Below are positions 27,587 to 35,971 of a stretch of DNA of 64,000 bases, in pieces. The stretch lies in the NCBI GenBank assembly GCA_963698165.1, contig CAVOPT010000004.1, forward strand, positions 620,001 through 684,000, in the 5' to 3' direction. This stretch comes from JAAYUJ01 sp963698165 (GTDB lineage: Bacteria; Desulfobacterota; Syntrophobacteria; Syntrophobacterales; Syntrophobacteraceae). The notes under the pieces were generated by a model. It saw only the letters and a list, made by a program, of their open reading frames with translations. It ran no database searches and had not been told where the DNA came from. The position numbers and the translations under genes were made by a program. Positions within the stretch are counted from its first letter, which is position 1; every line of letters begins with the position of its first letter.

Positions 27587-28552
27587 ATGGAAGCTCTTTT
27601 TCCCGTTGCGGTATTTGTTCTCTGCCTCCTCTCCATAGAATTGATCCAATACGCCTATACGGCCGTGCGGGAGTCGGAGGGTGACAGGATCAAGGAGCGC
27701 CTCAAGAGGATTCAGGAGGACGCCTCCGGGAGTCATTCCGTCGATATTCAGCGAAGAAGACGCCTGAGCGATATCCCATGGCTGGACCGCCTGCTCCACA
27801 TTGTTCCCGGGATCTGGACGCTGGACGAGATGCTCCTGCAGGCGAATCTGGGTATTCCACTCGGACTGGTGATCCTGGTGTCCATGCTCATGTTTTTTGT
27901 GGGGTATTATGTGACCTCTCCTCTCACCAAGATCAGCCTGGTGCCTTTGTGCGTCGGCGGGGTGTCCGGCTTTCTTCCCATTCTGTATGTCCGGCTCCGG
28001 AAAAGGAAAAGAATGGAGAAATTCCAGAGGCAACTGCCGGAGGCCCTGGAAATGATCGGACGCAGCCTTCGTGCGGGACACGCTTTTTCAAGCGGTCTGA
28101 AGATGGTCTGCGACGAATTTGACGACCCCATAGGCACTGAGTTCCAGAGGACTCTTGATGAGATCAACTTCGGGGTCAGTGTTCCCGATGCCATGAAGAG
28201 CCTCGGCAACCGGGTGGATTGTCCCGATCTCAAGTTCTTCGTGATTTCCGTCATCATCCAGCGGGATACCGGCGGAAATCTTGCGGAAATCATCGACACC
28301 ATGGGTCACATCATGAGGGAAAGGTTCAAGCTGTACGGCAAAATCAGAATCCTGACGGCGGAAGGCCGGCTTTCGGCTCTTCTGCTCTGTATCCTGCCCT
28401 TTGTCATGGTTGTGGTGATCAACTTTCTCAATCCCAAGCTGATCAGAATCCTGAACGATGACCCCATGGGGAGGTTCCTTGCCGCCATCGCCATCGTCCT
28501 CATGATCATCGGGATCCTGATCAGTCGAATAATGGTACGGATCAGGGTGTAA
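27587..28552 (+). CDS. tadB: Tad membrane protein TadB
   Basis: A 321-residue protein with a type II secretion F domain (QLPEALEMIGRSLRAGHAFSSG, then RDTGGNLAEIIDTM) and several hydrophobic segments: one at the N terminus, one at about 85-125, and two at the C terminus. It forms the inner-membrane platform with TadC. The ATG at 27587 lies 21 bp after the CpaF stop. Confidence 0.88.
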   Translation: MEALFPVAVFVLCLLSIELIQYAYTAVRESEGDRIKERLKRIQEDASGSHSVDIQRRRRLSDIPWLDRLLHIVPGIWTLDEMLLQANLGIPLGLVILVSMLMFFVGYYVTSPLTKISLVPLCVGGVSGFLPILYVRLRKRKRMEKFQRQLPEALEMIGRSLRAGHAFSSGLKMVCDEFDDPIGTEFQRTLDEINFGVSVPDAMKSLGNRVDCPDLKFFVISVIIQRDTGGNLAEIIDTMGHIMRERFKLYGKIRILTAEGRLSALLLCILPFVMVVVINFLNPKLIRILNDDPMGRFLAAIAIVLMIIGILISRIMVRIRV

Positions 28553-28626
28553 GTGCCATGGCGGCGATCCATCATCTTGTCCGACAACCGAAACGCAGCC
28601 AGAACCCAGATGTAAAGTGATTCAGA

Positions 28627-29592
28627 ATGGATTATTTGAACAGCCCGCCACTGATTGCAGCTTCGTTGATATTCATTTCATTTTTGCTCTTCATGGCGGG
28701 AGCGTACCTCTATTCAAGAGCCAGGCGGAACCGGCTCAGACTGATCCAGAAAATCAAGACCGGCAGTCTGCATGGGGAATCCCACGCATCGGCTCTCGAC
28801 GGTCAGCTCTCGATGCCGGAGGGCTCACTGGCGAGGCTCCTTGCCAAACTCGGAAAGCCTTTTCAGTCCAAAAAAACAAAAGATTTCAGGCGCAGGAATC
28901 TGGAATTCATCAGGGCGGGGATTCGAAGCGGCAGCGCTCTTCCCGTTTTTTGGGGAACCAAATGCATCCTCGCACTGTCCTTTGCCGCGGTCTTCCTTTC
29001 CATGAAGCCTTTCCTGTTCCAGAATCTCACGGGACTAAAATCTCTCGTGATCAGCCTGGTTGTTGCGTTGATCGGGTACTATCTGCCGGACTTCTGGTTG
29101 CGGCTCAAGATTTCAGAGAGAATGCGCAGGATCCAGAATGGCCTTCCGGATGCCCTGGATCTCATGGTCGTGTGCGTGGAAGCCGGTATGAGTCTCGACG
29201 CGGCGACGCACCGGGTGGCTGAAGAGATCAGACTTCAGCACAAGGAATTGAGCGAAGAGCTTGGCCTGACGAACCTGGAAATCCGCGCAGGCAAGCTGCG
29301 GCGCGACGCCTTGAGAAACCTTGCCTTGCGAACCAACCTCGAGGACGTCAACAGTCTCGCCTCGCTGCTCATTCAGACGGATCAGCTCGGCACAAGTATC
29401 GCTCAGGCGCTGAGGATTTACTCCGAGTCGTTCAGAATCTACAGAATGCAGAAGGCGGAAGAATTAGCGGCAAAGCTTCCCGTTAAGCTGATTATTCCTC
29501 TTGGCCTCTGTATTCTTCCGTGCATCCTCATCGTGGTGGTGGGGCCGGCGGTGATCCAGCTGATTCGTGCACTCACTTTATTTGGCAAATAG
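28627..29592 (+). CDS. tadC: Tad membrane protein TadC
   Basis: A 321-residue F-domain protein: N-terminal membrane segment (IAASLIFISFLLFMAGAYL), central pair (residues about 105-150), GLPDALDLMVVCVEAGMSLDAA and QTDQLGTSIAQALRIYSE, then two more hydrophobic stretches. Together with TadB it would make the inner-membrane base. It ends directly before the TPR lipoprotein gene: its TAG (29590-29592) is followed at once by the ATG of the next gene. Confidence 0.88.
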   Translation: MDYLNSPPLIAASLIFISFLLFMAGAYLYSRARRNRLRLIQKIKTGSLHGESHASALDGQLSMPEGSLARLLAKLGKPFQSKKTKDFRRRNLEFIRAGIRSGSALPVFWGTKCILALSFAAVFLSMKPFLFQNLTGLKSLVISLVVALIGYYLPDFWLRLKISERMRRIQNGLPDALDLMVVCVEAGMSLDAATHRVAEEIRLQHKELSEELGLTNLEIRAGKLRRDALRNLALRTNLEDVNSLASLLIQTDQLGTSIAQALRIYSESFRIYRMQKAEELAAKLPVKLIIPLGLCILPCILIVVVGPAVIQLIRALTLFGK

Positions 29593-30708
29593 ATGGGTGA
29601 AAAGATGAATCGATGGCAAACGCGTGACCGACTTCCCACCCTTGCCTGCATGGCCCTTGTTTTCCTGGTCTCCGGGGTGAGCGGCTGTGCCGGCAAAGGG
29701 GCTCAAGACCTTTCAGGGTCCATGGGCAGCCTCTTCAAGCAGGACCGCTACGAGAAGCTCCTGGAAAGGCAGCAGGCGAGCATGCCTCCCGAGCTCGATG
29801 CGGCAAAGAAGCTTCCCGAAATGACGGAAGCTGACCATGAAAGGCTTGGAGACCGCTATTACACGGAGGGGAAGCTGGAGATGGCCTTTCTTCAGTATTC
29901 CAAGGTTCTTCAAAAGAAGCCCGACGATGCCATGGTGCTGTGCAAGAGGGGGATGATTTTCCTGAGGAAAGGCATGAACGACTCCGCGATGAAAGACTTC
30001 CAAACCGTTCTCGGCAAGGATTCGGCTCATGCTCTTGCCCACCAGGGCATGGGGCAGGCTCTTTTCAAAATGAAGAACTACGGCGAAGCGGAGAAGCACG
30101 TTCAACAGGCGGTCAAGTCCAACCCAAGGCTCTGGGTGTCCTATAATTTCCTGGGTATCATGTATGATTATCAAGAGCAGCACCAAAAGGCCGTCGATAG
30201 CTACAAGGCGGCCATCAACGCAAAGTCGGACGAAGCACCCCTGTTCAACAATCTGGGGGTATCCTATTCGCTGATGGGCGACAATGAAAAAGCTGTGGAG
30301 GCTTTCAGGCAGGGCTTGAGCATCAGCCCCAGGGATCGCAAAATCGGCAACAATCTTGGCATGGTTCTGTGCAAACTCGGCAGGCATGTTGAAGCGCTTG
30401 AAGCTTTCAAGACTTCGGGAGATGAGGCCCAGGCATACAATAACCTGGGATGCTTCTATCTCGAGGGAGGCGAATTCGACAAGGCCATCCGAGCGTTTGA
30501 GAGGGCGATACAGCTTCGCCAGGACCACTATGCTCAGGCAAAGGATAATCTCAGAAAAGCGGAAACGGCCCTTCAGGCCGCCGCAGGTGCTTCCGGACCG
30601 GAAAGCCGCAAGGCAAATCCTCCCAAAGGTTCCGGCGGATCGCCTGAAAGCCCGGGGTCCATGCATATCGAAATCAAGGAAGCCCCTTTGCCCAGTGCGG
30701 CTCCTTAG
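29593..30708 (+). CDS. TadD-like TPR lipoprotein
   Basis: A 371-residue protein with a lipoprotein signal ending in VSGC (about residues 27-31) and a series of tetratricopeptide repeats (about residues 75-325), for example YNFLGIMYDYQEQHQKAVDS and NNLGVSYSLMGDNEKAVEA. The C-terminal 50 residues are low complexity. TadD lipoproteins help the secretin in the outer membrane. The start is the ATG directly after the preceding stop codon. A 7-bp hairpin (30710-30728) follows the stop. Confidence 0.85.
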   Translation: MGEKMNRWQTRDRLPTLACMALVFLVSGVSGCAGKGAQDLSGSMGSLFKQDRYEKLLERQQASMPPELDAAKKLPEMTEADHERLGDRYYTEGKLEMAFLQYSKVLQKKPDDAMVLCKRGMIFLRKGMNDSAMKDFQTVLGKDSAHALAHQGMGQALFKMKNYGEAEKHVQQAVKSNPRLWVSYNFLGIMYDYQEQHQKAVDSYKAAINAKSDEAPLFNNLGVSYSLMGDNEKAVEAFRQGLSISPRDRKIGNNLGMVLCKLGRHVEALEAFKTSGDEAQAYNNLGCFYLEGGEFDKAIRAFERAIQLRQDHYAQAKDNLRKAETALQAAAGASGPESRKANPPKGSGGSPESPGSMHIEIKEAPLPSAAP

Positions 30709-30709
30709 G

Positions 30710-30770
30710 AATGTCCTCTGCGGACATTTCTCTGCGATCTTTGCGTTCTCGGCGGTGAAATCACGGGTTT
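30710..30770 (+). repeat. Hairpin and palindromic repeat fragment after TadD
   Basis: AATGTCC-TCTGC-GGACATT (30710-30728) could act as a weak terminator, but there is no T-run. The sequence that follows (CTCTGCGATCTTTGCG...GCGGTGAA) is a partial copy of the repeat family seen at 31520-31616. Confidence 0.45.
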
Positions 30771-30823
30771 CTGATGGGGGAAGAGAGGGGGGAGACTCGA
30801 GCGGTTTCAGGCACCAGGCTGGT

Positions 30824-31624
30824 TTACTCGGATACCTTCCCGCCTGTTTTCTCCGCCAATGCCTTCGTCCGGAGCAACTCATCGGGTTTCATTCTCTCTG
30901 CGAGGGAATCGCGATCTCTTGCAGCTTGCTGATTGCCCCCGGCAGCAGAGAGGTCCAGCCAGTAGTAGGCCTTGACAAGATCCTGCCCTACGCCGTCCCC
31001 TGTGGAATAGAGCCTGCCAACCTTGTGCTGTGCTTCACCGAGTCCACGTTGGGCAGCCTTGAGATACCACTTGAAGGCGTCCGTCTTGCTCATGGCCACC
31101 CCGGTGCCCAGCTCGTAAAGGGCGCCCAGGTTGTGCTGCGCGTAGATGTGCCCTTTTTCCGCGGCCATCCCGTACCACTTGAATGCGGCCTGATGATCCT
31201 TGGGACCTCCCTTTCCCTCGTAGTACATTTGAGCGACCATGAATTGAGCCAGTACATCGCCGCTGCGGGCGGCAAGCAAGTACCATTTGAAGGCCTCTGC
31301 ATAGTCCCGCTGCAACCCGGCTCCTCCTTCATACATGTCGGCAAGCATCCGTTGAGCCTTTGGGTTTCCTTTTTCGGCGAGTCTTCTGAATTCATGCAGG
31401 GCAGACTCATAGTCCCCACGCTTGTAGGCCGCGGTGGCCGATTTGAGGTCCGCTCCCGTATGCACCGGCACAAGCAGAATAGTTAGAGCGAACAGCAGAG
31501 TGGAACCCGCTCTGAAAAGTTGTTTTACCGCAGAGCACGCTGAGATCGCTGAGAGAACAATTCGTATGAAAAGAATCTCTGTGCTCTCAGCGTCCTCTGC
31601 GGTGGATTCAAAGCTTTTCATCAT
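30824..31624 (-). CDS. Sel1-repeat protein with a repeat-derived N terminus
   Basis: A 266-residue frame. Residues about 65-235 hold Sel1-like repeats of about 36 residues, e.g. AQFMVAQMYYEGKGGPKDHQ and AQHNLGALYELGTGVAMSK. A hydrophobic segment (STLLFALTILLVPVHTG, about 41-57) resembles a signal peptide. The first about 35 residues (ESTAEDAESTEILF etc.) are encoded by the palindromic repeat at 31520-31616, not by normal protein-coding DNA, so the real start is unclear; no ATG or good ribosome site lies between repeat and signal peptide. Role unknown; Sel1 repeats mediate protein contacts. Confidence 0.65.
   Translation of the reverse strand: MMKSFESTAEDAESTEILFIRIVLSAISACSAVKQLFRAGSTLLFALTILLVPVHTGADLKSATAAYKRGDYESALHEFRRLAEKGNPKAQRMLADMYEGGAGLQRDYAEAFKWYLLAARSGDVLAQFMVAQMYYEGKGGPKDHQAAFKWYGMAAEKGHIYAQHNLGALYELGTGVAMSKTDAFKWYLKAAQRGLGEAQHKVGRLYSTGDGVGQDLVKAYYWLDLSAAGGNQQAARDRDSLAERMKPDELLRTKALAEKTGGKVSE
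31520..31616. repeat. Palindromic repeat CCGCAGAG...CTCTGCGG
   Basis: The ends ACCGCAGAGCACGCTGAGAT and CTCAGCGTCCTCTGCGGT are inverted copies about 60 bp apart. Related sequence appears at 40005-40085, 30730-30765 and 8340-8375. This family type is widespread in bacterial intergenic DNA. Confidence 0.7.
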
Positions 31625-31674
31625 TTCGGGTGCCCCGAAGGTACATGAGGGACTGCCATGAAACTTGCCCGTGA

Positions 31675-31953
31675 CTGTTTACTTAAGAAAGTCCTCATCC
31701 TCAGTTTCCCTCCCCTTGGCGGGAGGGGTCAATGCTGTTGACTTAAGAAAGTCGTCCATCCTCAGTTCCCCTCCCCTCGGTGGGAGGGGTTAGGGGAGGG
31801 GGTTGATCTCATTCACTTTTCACCCTCCCCCAACCCCTCCCATCAAGGGAGGGGAGCCTTGATGTCCTTGGATATTGACCTCTCCCATCAAGGGACGGGA
31901 GCTCTGATGTGCTTAAGTCAACAGTATTGAGGGCTGGGGGCTTCCTCGGCGGA
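31675..31953. repeat. 200-bp palindromic element with terminal inverted repeats
   Basis: CAATGCTGTTGACTTAAG (31730-31747) and the inverse copy of CAATACTGTTGACTTAAG (31912-31929) bound a 200-bp stretch rich in G-runs and C-runs that can fold on itself (GGGAGGGGTTAGGGGAGGGG pairs with the C-rich arm about 20 bp later). A further left copy of the same end plus a short G/C-run block begins at 31675, suggesting a nested second insertion. No gene is seen in 31625-31953. Confidence 0.7.
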
Positions 31954-33534
31954 TCATGGCTTCTCTTCATGGTAAGCCCGTTCTGCGTTGACAGCCCAGA
32001 TATTCTCCTTTCCGGTGCGGCCGGCAATGATGTTGTCAACAGCCGTCATGGCCCCCAGCATGGAGTGATCCTGGTTGTTGTACTTGTGCATGCCGTTTCT
32101 GCCTATCAAGAACAGGTTCTGGTACCGGTCGACGTAGTCCCTTATGACATGGAACCGGTCATATGTGCCCAGGTATGCCGGGTAGGTTTTCGGCATCCTG
32201 ATGACGGTTCCGTCAAGGACATCCTCCCGGGAGACGACGGCGAGTTTTACGAGTTCCTCGACGGCGTATTCGATCAGGGCCTGATCCGGTTTGCTCCAGA
32301 ATTCGTCGCCCTCCTCACAGAAATACTCCAGGCCAATCCAGACAGTGTCTTCATCCTTGACCAGGTAAGGGCTCCAATTGTTGAATATTTGTATTCTGCA
32401 GATTTTGACGTCCCGCTCCTGGACGTAGATCCAGTTATCCCGCACCCTATTTGTACCGGCGCTTTTTCGCCCGGACTCGTCCCTGACCCGGAGTCGCTTG
32501 AGAAGTAGACCTACCGTGATGAAATCGCGGTAGACCAGACCTTCCGAGACCTGCCGAACCTCCTGGGGGACTCCGTCTCCCATGGATTGAATGAGCTCTC
32601 TCACCGGCATTGTGGAGAAAAAGTAATCCCCTCTCTGCACCTTTTCTTCACCCGTGGACTCATTCCGTACGGTTGCCTCCATGACCCTGTCACCGCTGAC
32701 CCTGAGTCCTGTCACCCTGTGCATCAACTCCGTTCGTCCACCGCGGGCATTGATGATTTTGGCAACTTCCTGCCACATCTGGCCGGGACCGAGCTTCGGG
32801 TAGAGGAACTGCTCGATGAGGCTAGTTTCCGTTCTCTTTTGAGCCAGTGACGAATCTTGTGAGAAAAGTCTCCTTGCCGCCTGAAGAACGGCAAGACCCA
32901 TGGAAAGCCCCTTCACTCTCTGGGCACCCCATTCCGGGGAAATCCTGCGGCACGGAACACCCCAGACCTTTTCCGTGTAGTCCTTGAAGAAGGTCAAGTA
33001 GAGTTCCCTGCCGAACCTGTTGATGAGAAAATCTTCGAGGGACTGTTCAGGCTTGATGGGGAACGCTCTGGCCCTGAGATAATCAAGGGTTATCCTTGTC
33101 GCTCTCAGCAAACCAAGATTGAGGACTGTCCTTATGCTGAGGGAGATGGGGTAATCAAAGAACCTTCTCAAGAAATAGATTCTCGAAAGACGCCGACGGA
33201 CCAGCATGACCCTGTCCTCCAGTTCCGGGTCCGGCCCATGGAGGTCCGCGCTAAAGGGGCCGGAACCGGGGAGCGCCAGATCATCTCTTGCCGGAGAACC
33301 CTGCAAGGGAAGGATCTTGAGCCACCACTTCATGACCCTGTCGGACTTGGAAAAGAACCGATGACCGCCAATATCTATCCTGTTCCCCTTGTAATTTACT
33401 GTTCTCGATATGCCTCCTACATCATCGGACATTTCATAGATGATGGGCTTGATGTGCGTCCTTTCGATCAGTTCATACGCCGCAGTGAGCCCGGCGGGAC
33501 CGGCCCCGATGATCACGGCAGTCTTCTCATTCAT
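31954..33534 (-). CDS. FAD-dependent amine-oxidase/protoporphyrinogen-oxidase-like protein
   Basis: A 526-residue flavoprotein. The FAD-binding motif VIIGAGPAGLTAAYEL is at residues 5-20, followed by GGISRTVNYKGNRIDIGGH, as in protoporphyrinogen oxidase and UDP-galactopyranose mutase relatives. The end includes the typical GRNGMHKYNNQDHSM. The substrate is not known; such proteins near GtrA genes are often linked to glycan or lipid-linked sugar pathways. Its start overlaps the stop of the GtrA gene by 8 bp, so the two are translationally coupled. Confidence 0.8.
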   Translation of the reverse strand: MNEKTAVIIGAGPAGLTAAYELIERTHIKPIIYEMSDDVGGISRTVNYKGNRIDIGGHRFFSKSDRVMKWWLKILPLQGSPARDDLALPGSGPFSADLHGPDPELEDRVMLVRRRLSRIYFLRRFFDYPISLSIRTVLNLGLLRATRITLDYLRARAFPIKPEQSLEDFLINRFGRELYLTFFKDYTEKVWGVPCRRISPEWGAQRVKGLSMGLAVLQAARRLFSQDSSLAQKRTETSLIEQFLYPKLGPGQMWQEVAKIINARGGRTELMHRVTGLRVSGDRVMEATVRNESTGEEKVQRGDYFFSTMPVRELIQSMGDGVPQEVRQVSEGLVYRDFITVGLLLKRLRVRDESGRKSAGTNRVRDNWIYVQERDVKICRIQIFNNWSPYLVKDEDTVWIGLEYFCEEGDEFWSKPDQALIEYAVEELVKLAVVSREDVLDGTVIRMPKTYPAYLGTYDRFHVIRDYVDRYQNLFLIGRNGMHKYNNQDHSMLGAMTAVDNIIAGRTGKENIWAVNAERAYHEEKP

Positions 33535-33973
33535 ATGCGCGTCGCTCTTGAAACAGTAAGAATCGTCTCGCGAAGAAATTCCACAGATAGACGAAGAAGG
33601 TCGATGCGATCTTGGAGACGAGATAATGGAGTGCGACCTTTTCCGTAAAAAACCACATGAAGATTTCGTTCAACGCAAGCCCAACAACCCCGATCAGGGT
33701 GAATAGCCCGAATTCCAAGACTCTGCTGGCAAGTCTGTGGACACTGAAAACCCAGGTGATGCTCAGAATGTAGTTGACAGCAAGGCCAAGGGTGAAAGCG
33801 AGCCCCGCCGATATCAGATAATGGATGCCCAGATACCGGGTGAGGAGGAAAAGCGCCGAAAAATCCAGAAGAAAGGCTGTTCCTCCCACAAAGGTGTACC
33901 TGAAAAGCTGAACCATGACATTCTGGGTGTCGTGCTTGACCAGAATGTCCACCAGGGTACCCTTGCCAGGCAT
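33527..33973 (-). CDS. GtrA-like membrane protein
   Basis: A 148-residue protein from the ATG at 33973, preceded by GAGGG; the open frame further upstream belongs to the toxin remnant. A GtrA domain is seen (LFRYTFVGGTAFLLDFSALFL, then about four membrane segments, e.g. SAGLAFTLGLAVNYILSITW, ending FFARRFLLF). GtrA proteins are thought to move polyprenyl-linked sugars across the membrane. Coupled with the FAD protein that follows. Confidence 0.75.
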   Translation of the reverse strand: MPGKGTLVDILVKHDTQNVMVQLFRYTFVGGTAFLLDFSALFLLTRYLGIHYLISAGLAFTLGLAVNYILSITWVFSVHRLASRVLEFGLFTLIGVVGLALNEIFMWFFTEKVALHYLVSKIASTFFVYLWNFFARRFLLFQERRAYE

Positions 33974-35616
33974 ACGACCCTCAGGACAGATAGGCATGGA
34001 CGGGGGAAGCGGATGAGTATGGAGATCTTCATCCCCTCTTTTACCCTTTGGAATTTGAACGATTAGCGGCAGAGCCATGGCGTTTTCCAAAATCTCCAAG
34101 ACCAGATCGATATGCGGCAGTTCTATTTCCGTGTTCTCCACTGAAAGCTGCATGTCCACCAGATCCGGCCGGCGGGTCAGCAGACCGCGTTGCAGCAGAG
34201 GATTCAAGGCCCCGGCATTATTAAGGAACTGCAAAAGGTCGACGAAATGGGCTGCCGGGCTGAGGACCGAGCGAGCCGAGTTGCATTCGCAGTAGTCCTG
34301 AGAGCCGAAGATCTCTTGAAGATTCGGAAACTCTTTGAGAATTTACTAATTGTCTCATCACTGAGGAAGTTTAACCTTCCCATGGCCGCAACGGCTGTGG
34401 GCGAAAACCGCGGCATGATTCGGGTCATCAGCGCCAACCCAAGGTCGTGGGTCTGCTTGGCAGTTTGGTAGATGAGCGCGGCCTGCTCCGGGGCAACGTC
34501 CCCTGAGAGACGCTGCTGGAGCCGCACCTGCCCCAATGCCACTACCTGGAGGGCGGAATCCAAACCTTGGTTCAGCAAGGCGCCGGCTTCATCCCAGGTG
34601 GCGGAGAGTTTCCTGACCCGCTGCAACTTCAATAATGATTGCACCAGCTCATCTTTATGGTCGATGCCGCTCAGGTTCGCCTTATCGACGAAGGCCCGAA
34701 TGTTCGTCTGGAGGAGGTCGAAGGATGGATTGTTTTGGAGAAACGTCCCCACCTTGTCAAAGCCCGGCCTCACCAGGCGCAGGCTGCCATCATCGAGGCG
34801 GGCGGCGATAATTGCCGTGGGATGCAACTCCTCAACGCTTCTCTCCAACTGTCTGGCATACGCATCAGGGTGCAAGCCGGAGTCCTCCGGGACGCCATAG
34901 GCATAGGCCTTATCGATCCACTGGTCCCGCCCGAGCTTGGCCAGGGATTTCAAGGAGGCATCTCGCTCGTCCCGGAGGGATTCCTGCAAGTGTTGCATCA
35001 GCGGCAGGTGGCGCCGGGTCAGGTCGCCCAACCGCAGGGCGCGTCTAATCGAGGCCCGATCCCGGCTCAGCAGAGCCGAGGGGGCGGTGGGAAAATTCTG
35101 GGAGAGCAGCCCGTAGTAGAAGGTTGCCAGAGTCTGATTTTCTCCGGCCAGACGGTGGCTTTGGGCCAGCCATTCGATTTTCTGCGTGTCCATGCCTGTT
35201 TTTTTGCTAAGAAAACCAATCTCTTTTCTTGATAAACCTCCCAGACCTAGTCCGCCTCGCAGCAAGGGCTGCAATGTTTCAGACTGCCGCTGGAGCTCCG
35301 GAGCCGTAGGCTTGGGGATAGTCAAATCTATAATTTCCGCCTGCTTGGCATTGAAGATCACATCGAGAGTTTGCAGGAGCTGGTTTTCCTGAAGCACGCG
35401 AATGACTAGGTCGGCATTGGGTTTGCCGCCGAGTTGATTCAGGGTGTAGGCTATGGAATAGTTTCCCTGGGAGTCGGTGGTTGCCTCGCAAAGAAATGTG
35501 TCATCTTCTCCGATGTTGCGGTCGAAGACCTTTACCTTGAGGCCGGTTGCCGGCGAACCATCAGTGGGGCGCACTACACCCCTGACTATGTGTGTGATAT
35601 CCTCATTTCTTTTCAT
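33974..35616 (-). pseudogene. Tc-toxin A-type (TcdA-like) gene, truncated and frameshifted
   Basis: From ATG 35616 (AAGGAGTCCACCC upstream) one frame encodes about 420 residues of the N-terminal region of large Tc-toxin A / neuraminidase-like proteins: VVRPTDGSPATGLKVKVFDR, then GLSRKEIGFLSKKTGMD and FYYGLLSQNFPTAPSALLSR. Near 34340 the frame must shift to keep KEFPNLQEIFGSQDY, CNSARSVLSPAAHFVDLLQ and ENTEIELPHIDLVLEILE, which are typical of the next TcA part. The homology then ends at about 34050 near the GtrA start. The rest of a normally very long protein is missing. It is a remnant, in a region of accessory DNA. Confidence 0.8.
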
Positions 35617-35971
35617 GGGTGGACTCCTTCCAAGGCGTGACCGGCACTATTGTTTGCTCATAACTTCAAAACCGTGGCAGCTAAAGTGATACGCTATCTC
35701 ACCGCAGTAGAAGGGGGCCCAGAGTCTTGACATTGTTGTGGGGCTTCCCGTCTCTTCAAGCCTTGTGTTTGCTCTACTGCGTCTTGACCATCTCCCAAGG
35801 GGTCTCTCTTTCTGCCCTTGTGCCGAACATTGTCTGTGCCTACTGGCTGATTCCTGTGTGTCTCTGCACCAAAGCCCGGGGTTCAACAGGCGCCATGCCT
35901 ACATTTTTAGCGGGTTAAGAGCTATGTTTGTTCGTCAAAGCGAAGGTTGGCCACGCAAAGCTTCCCCAGTC
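35617..35971. other. Gap between toxin remnant and KAP gene
   Basis: No gene, repeat or RNA is seen; short frames here lack protein character. Confidence 0.4.
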
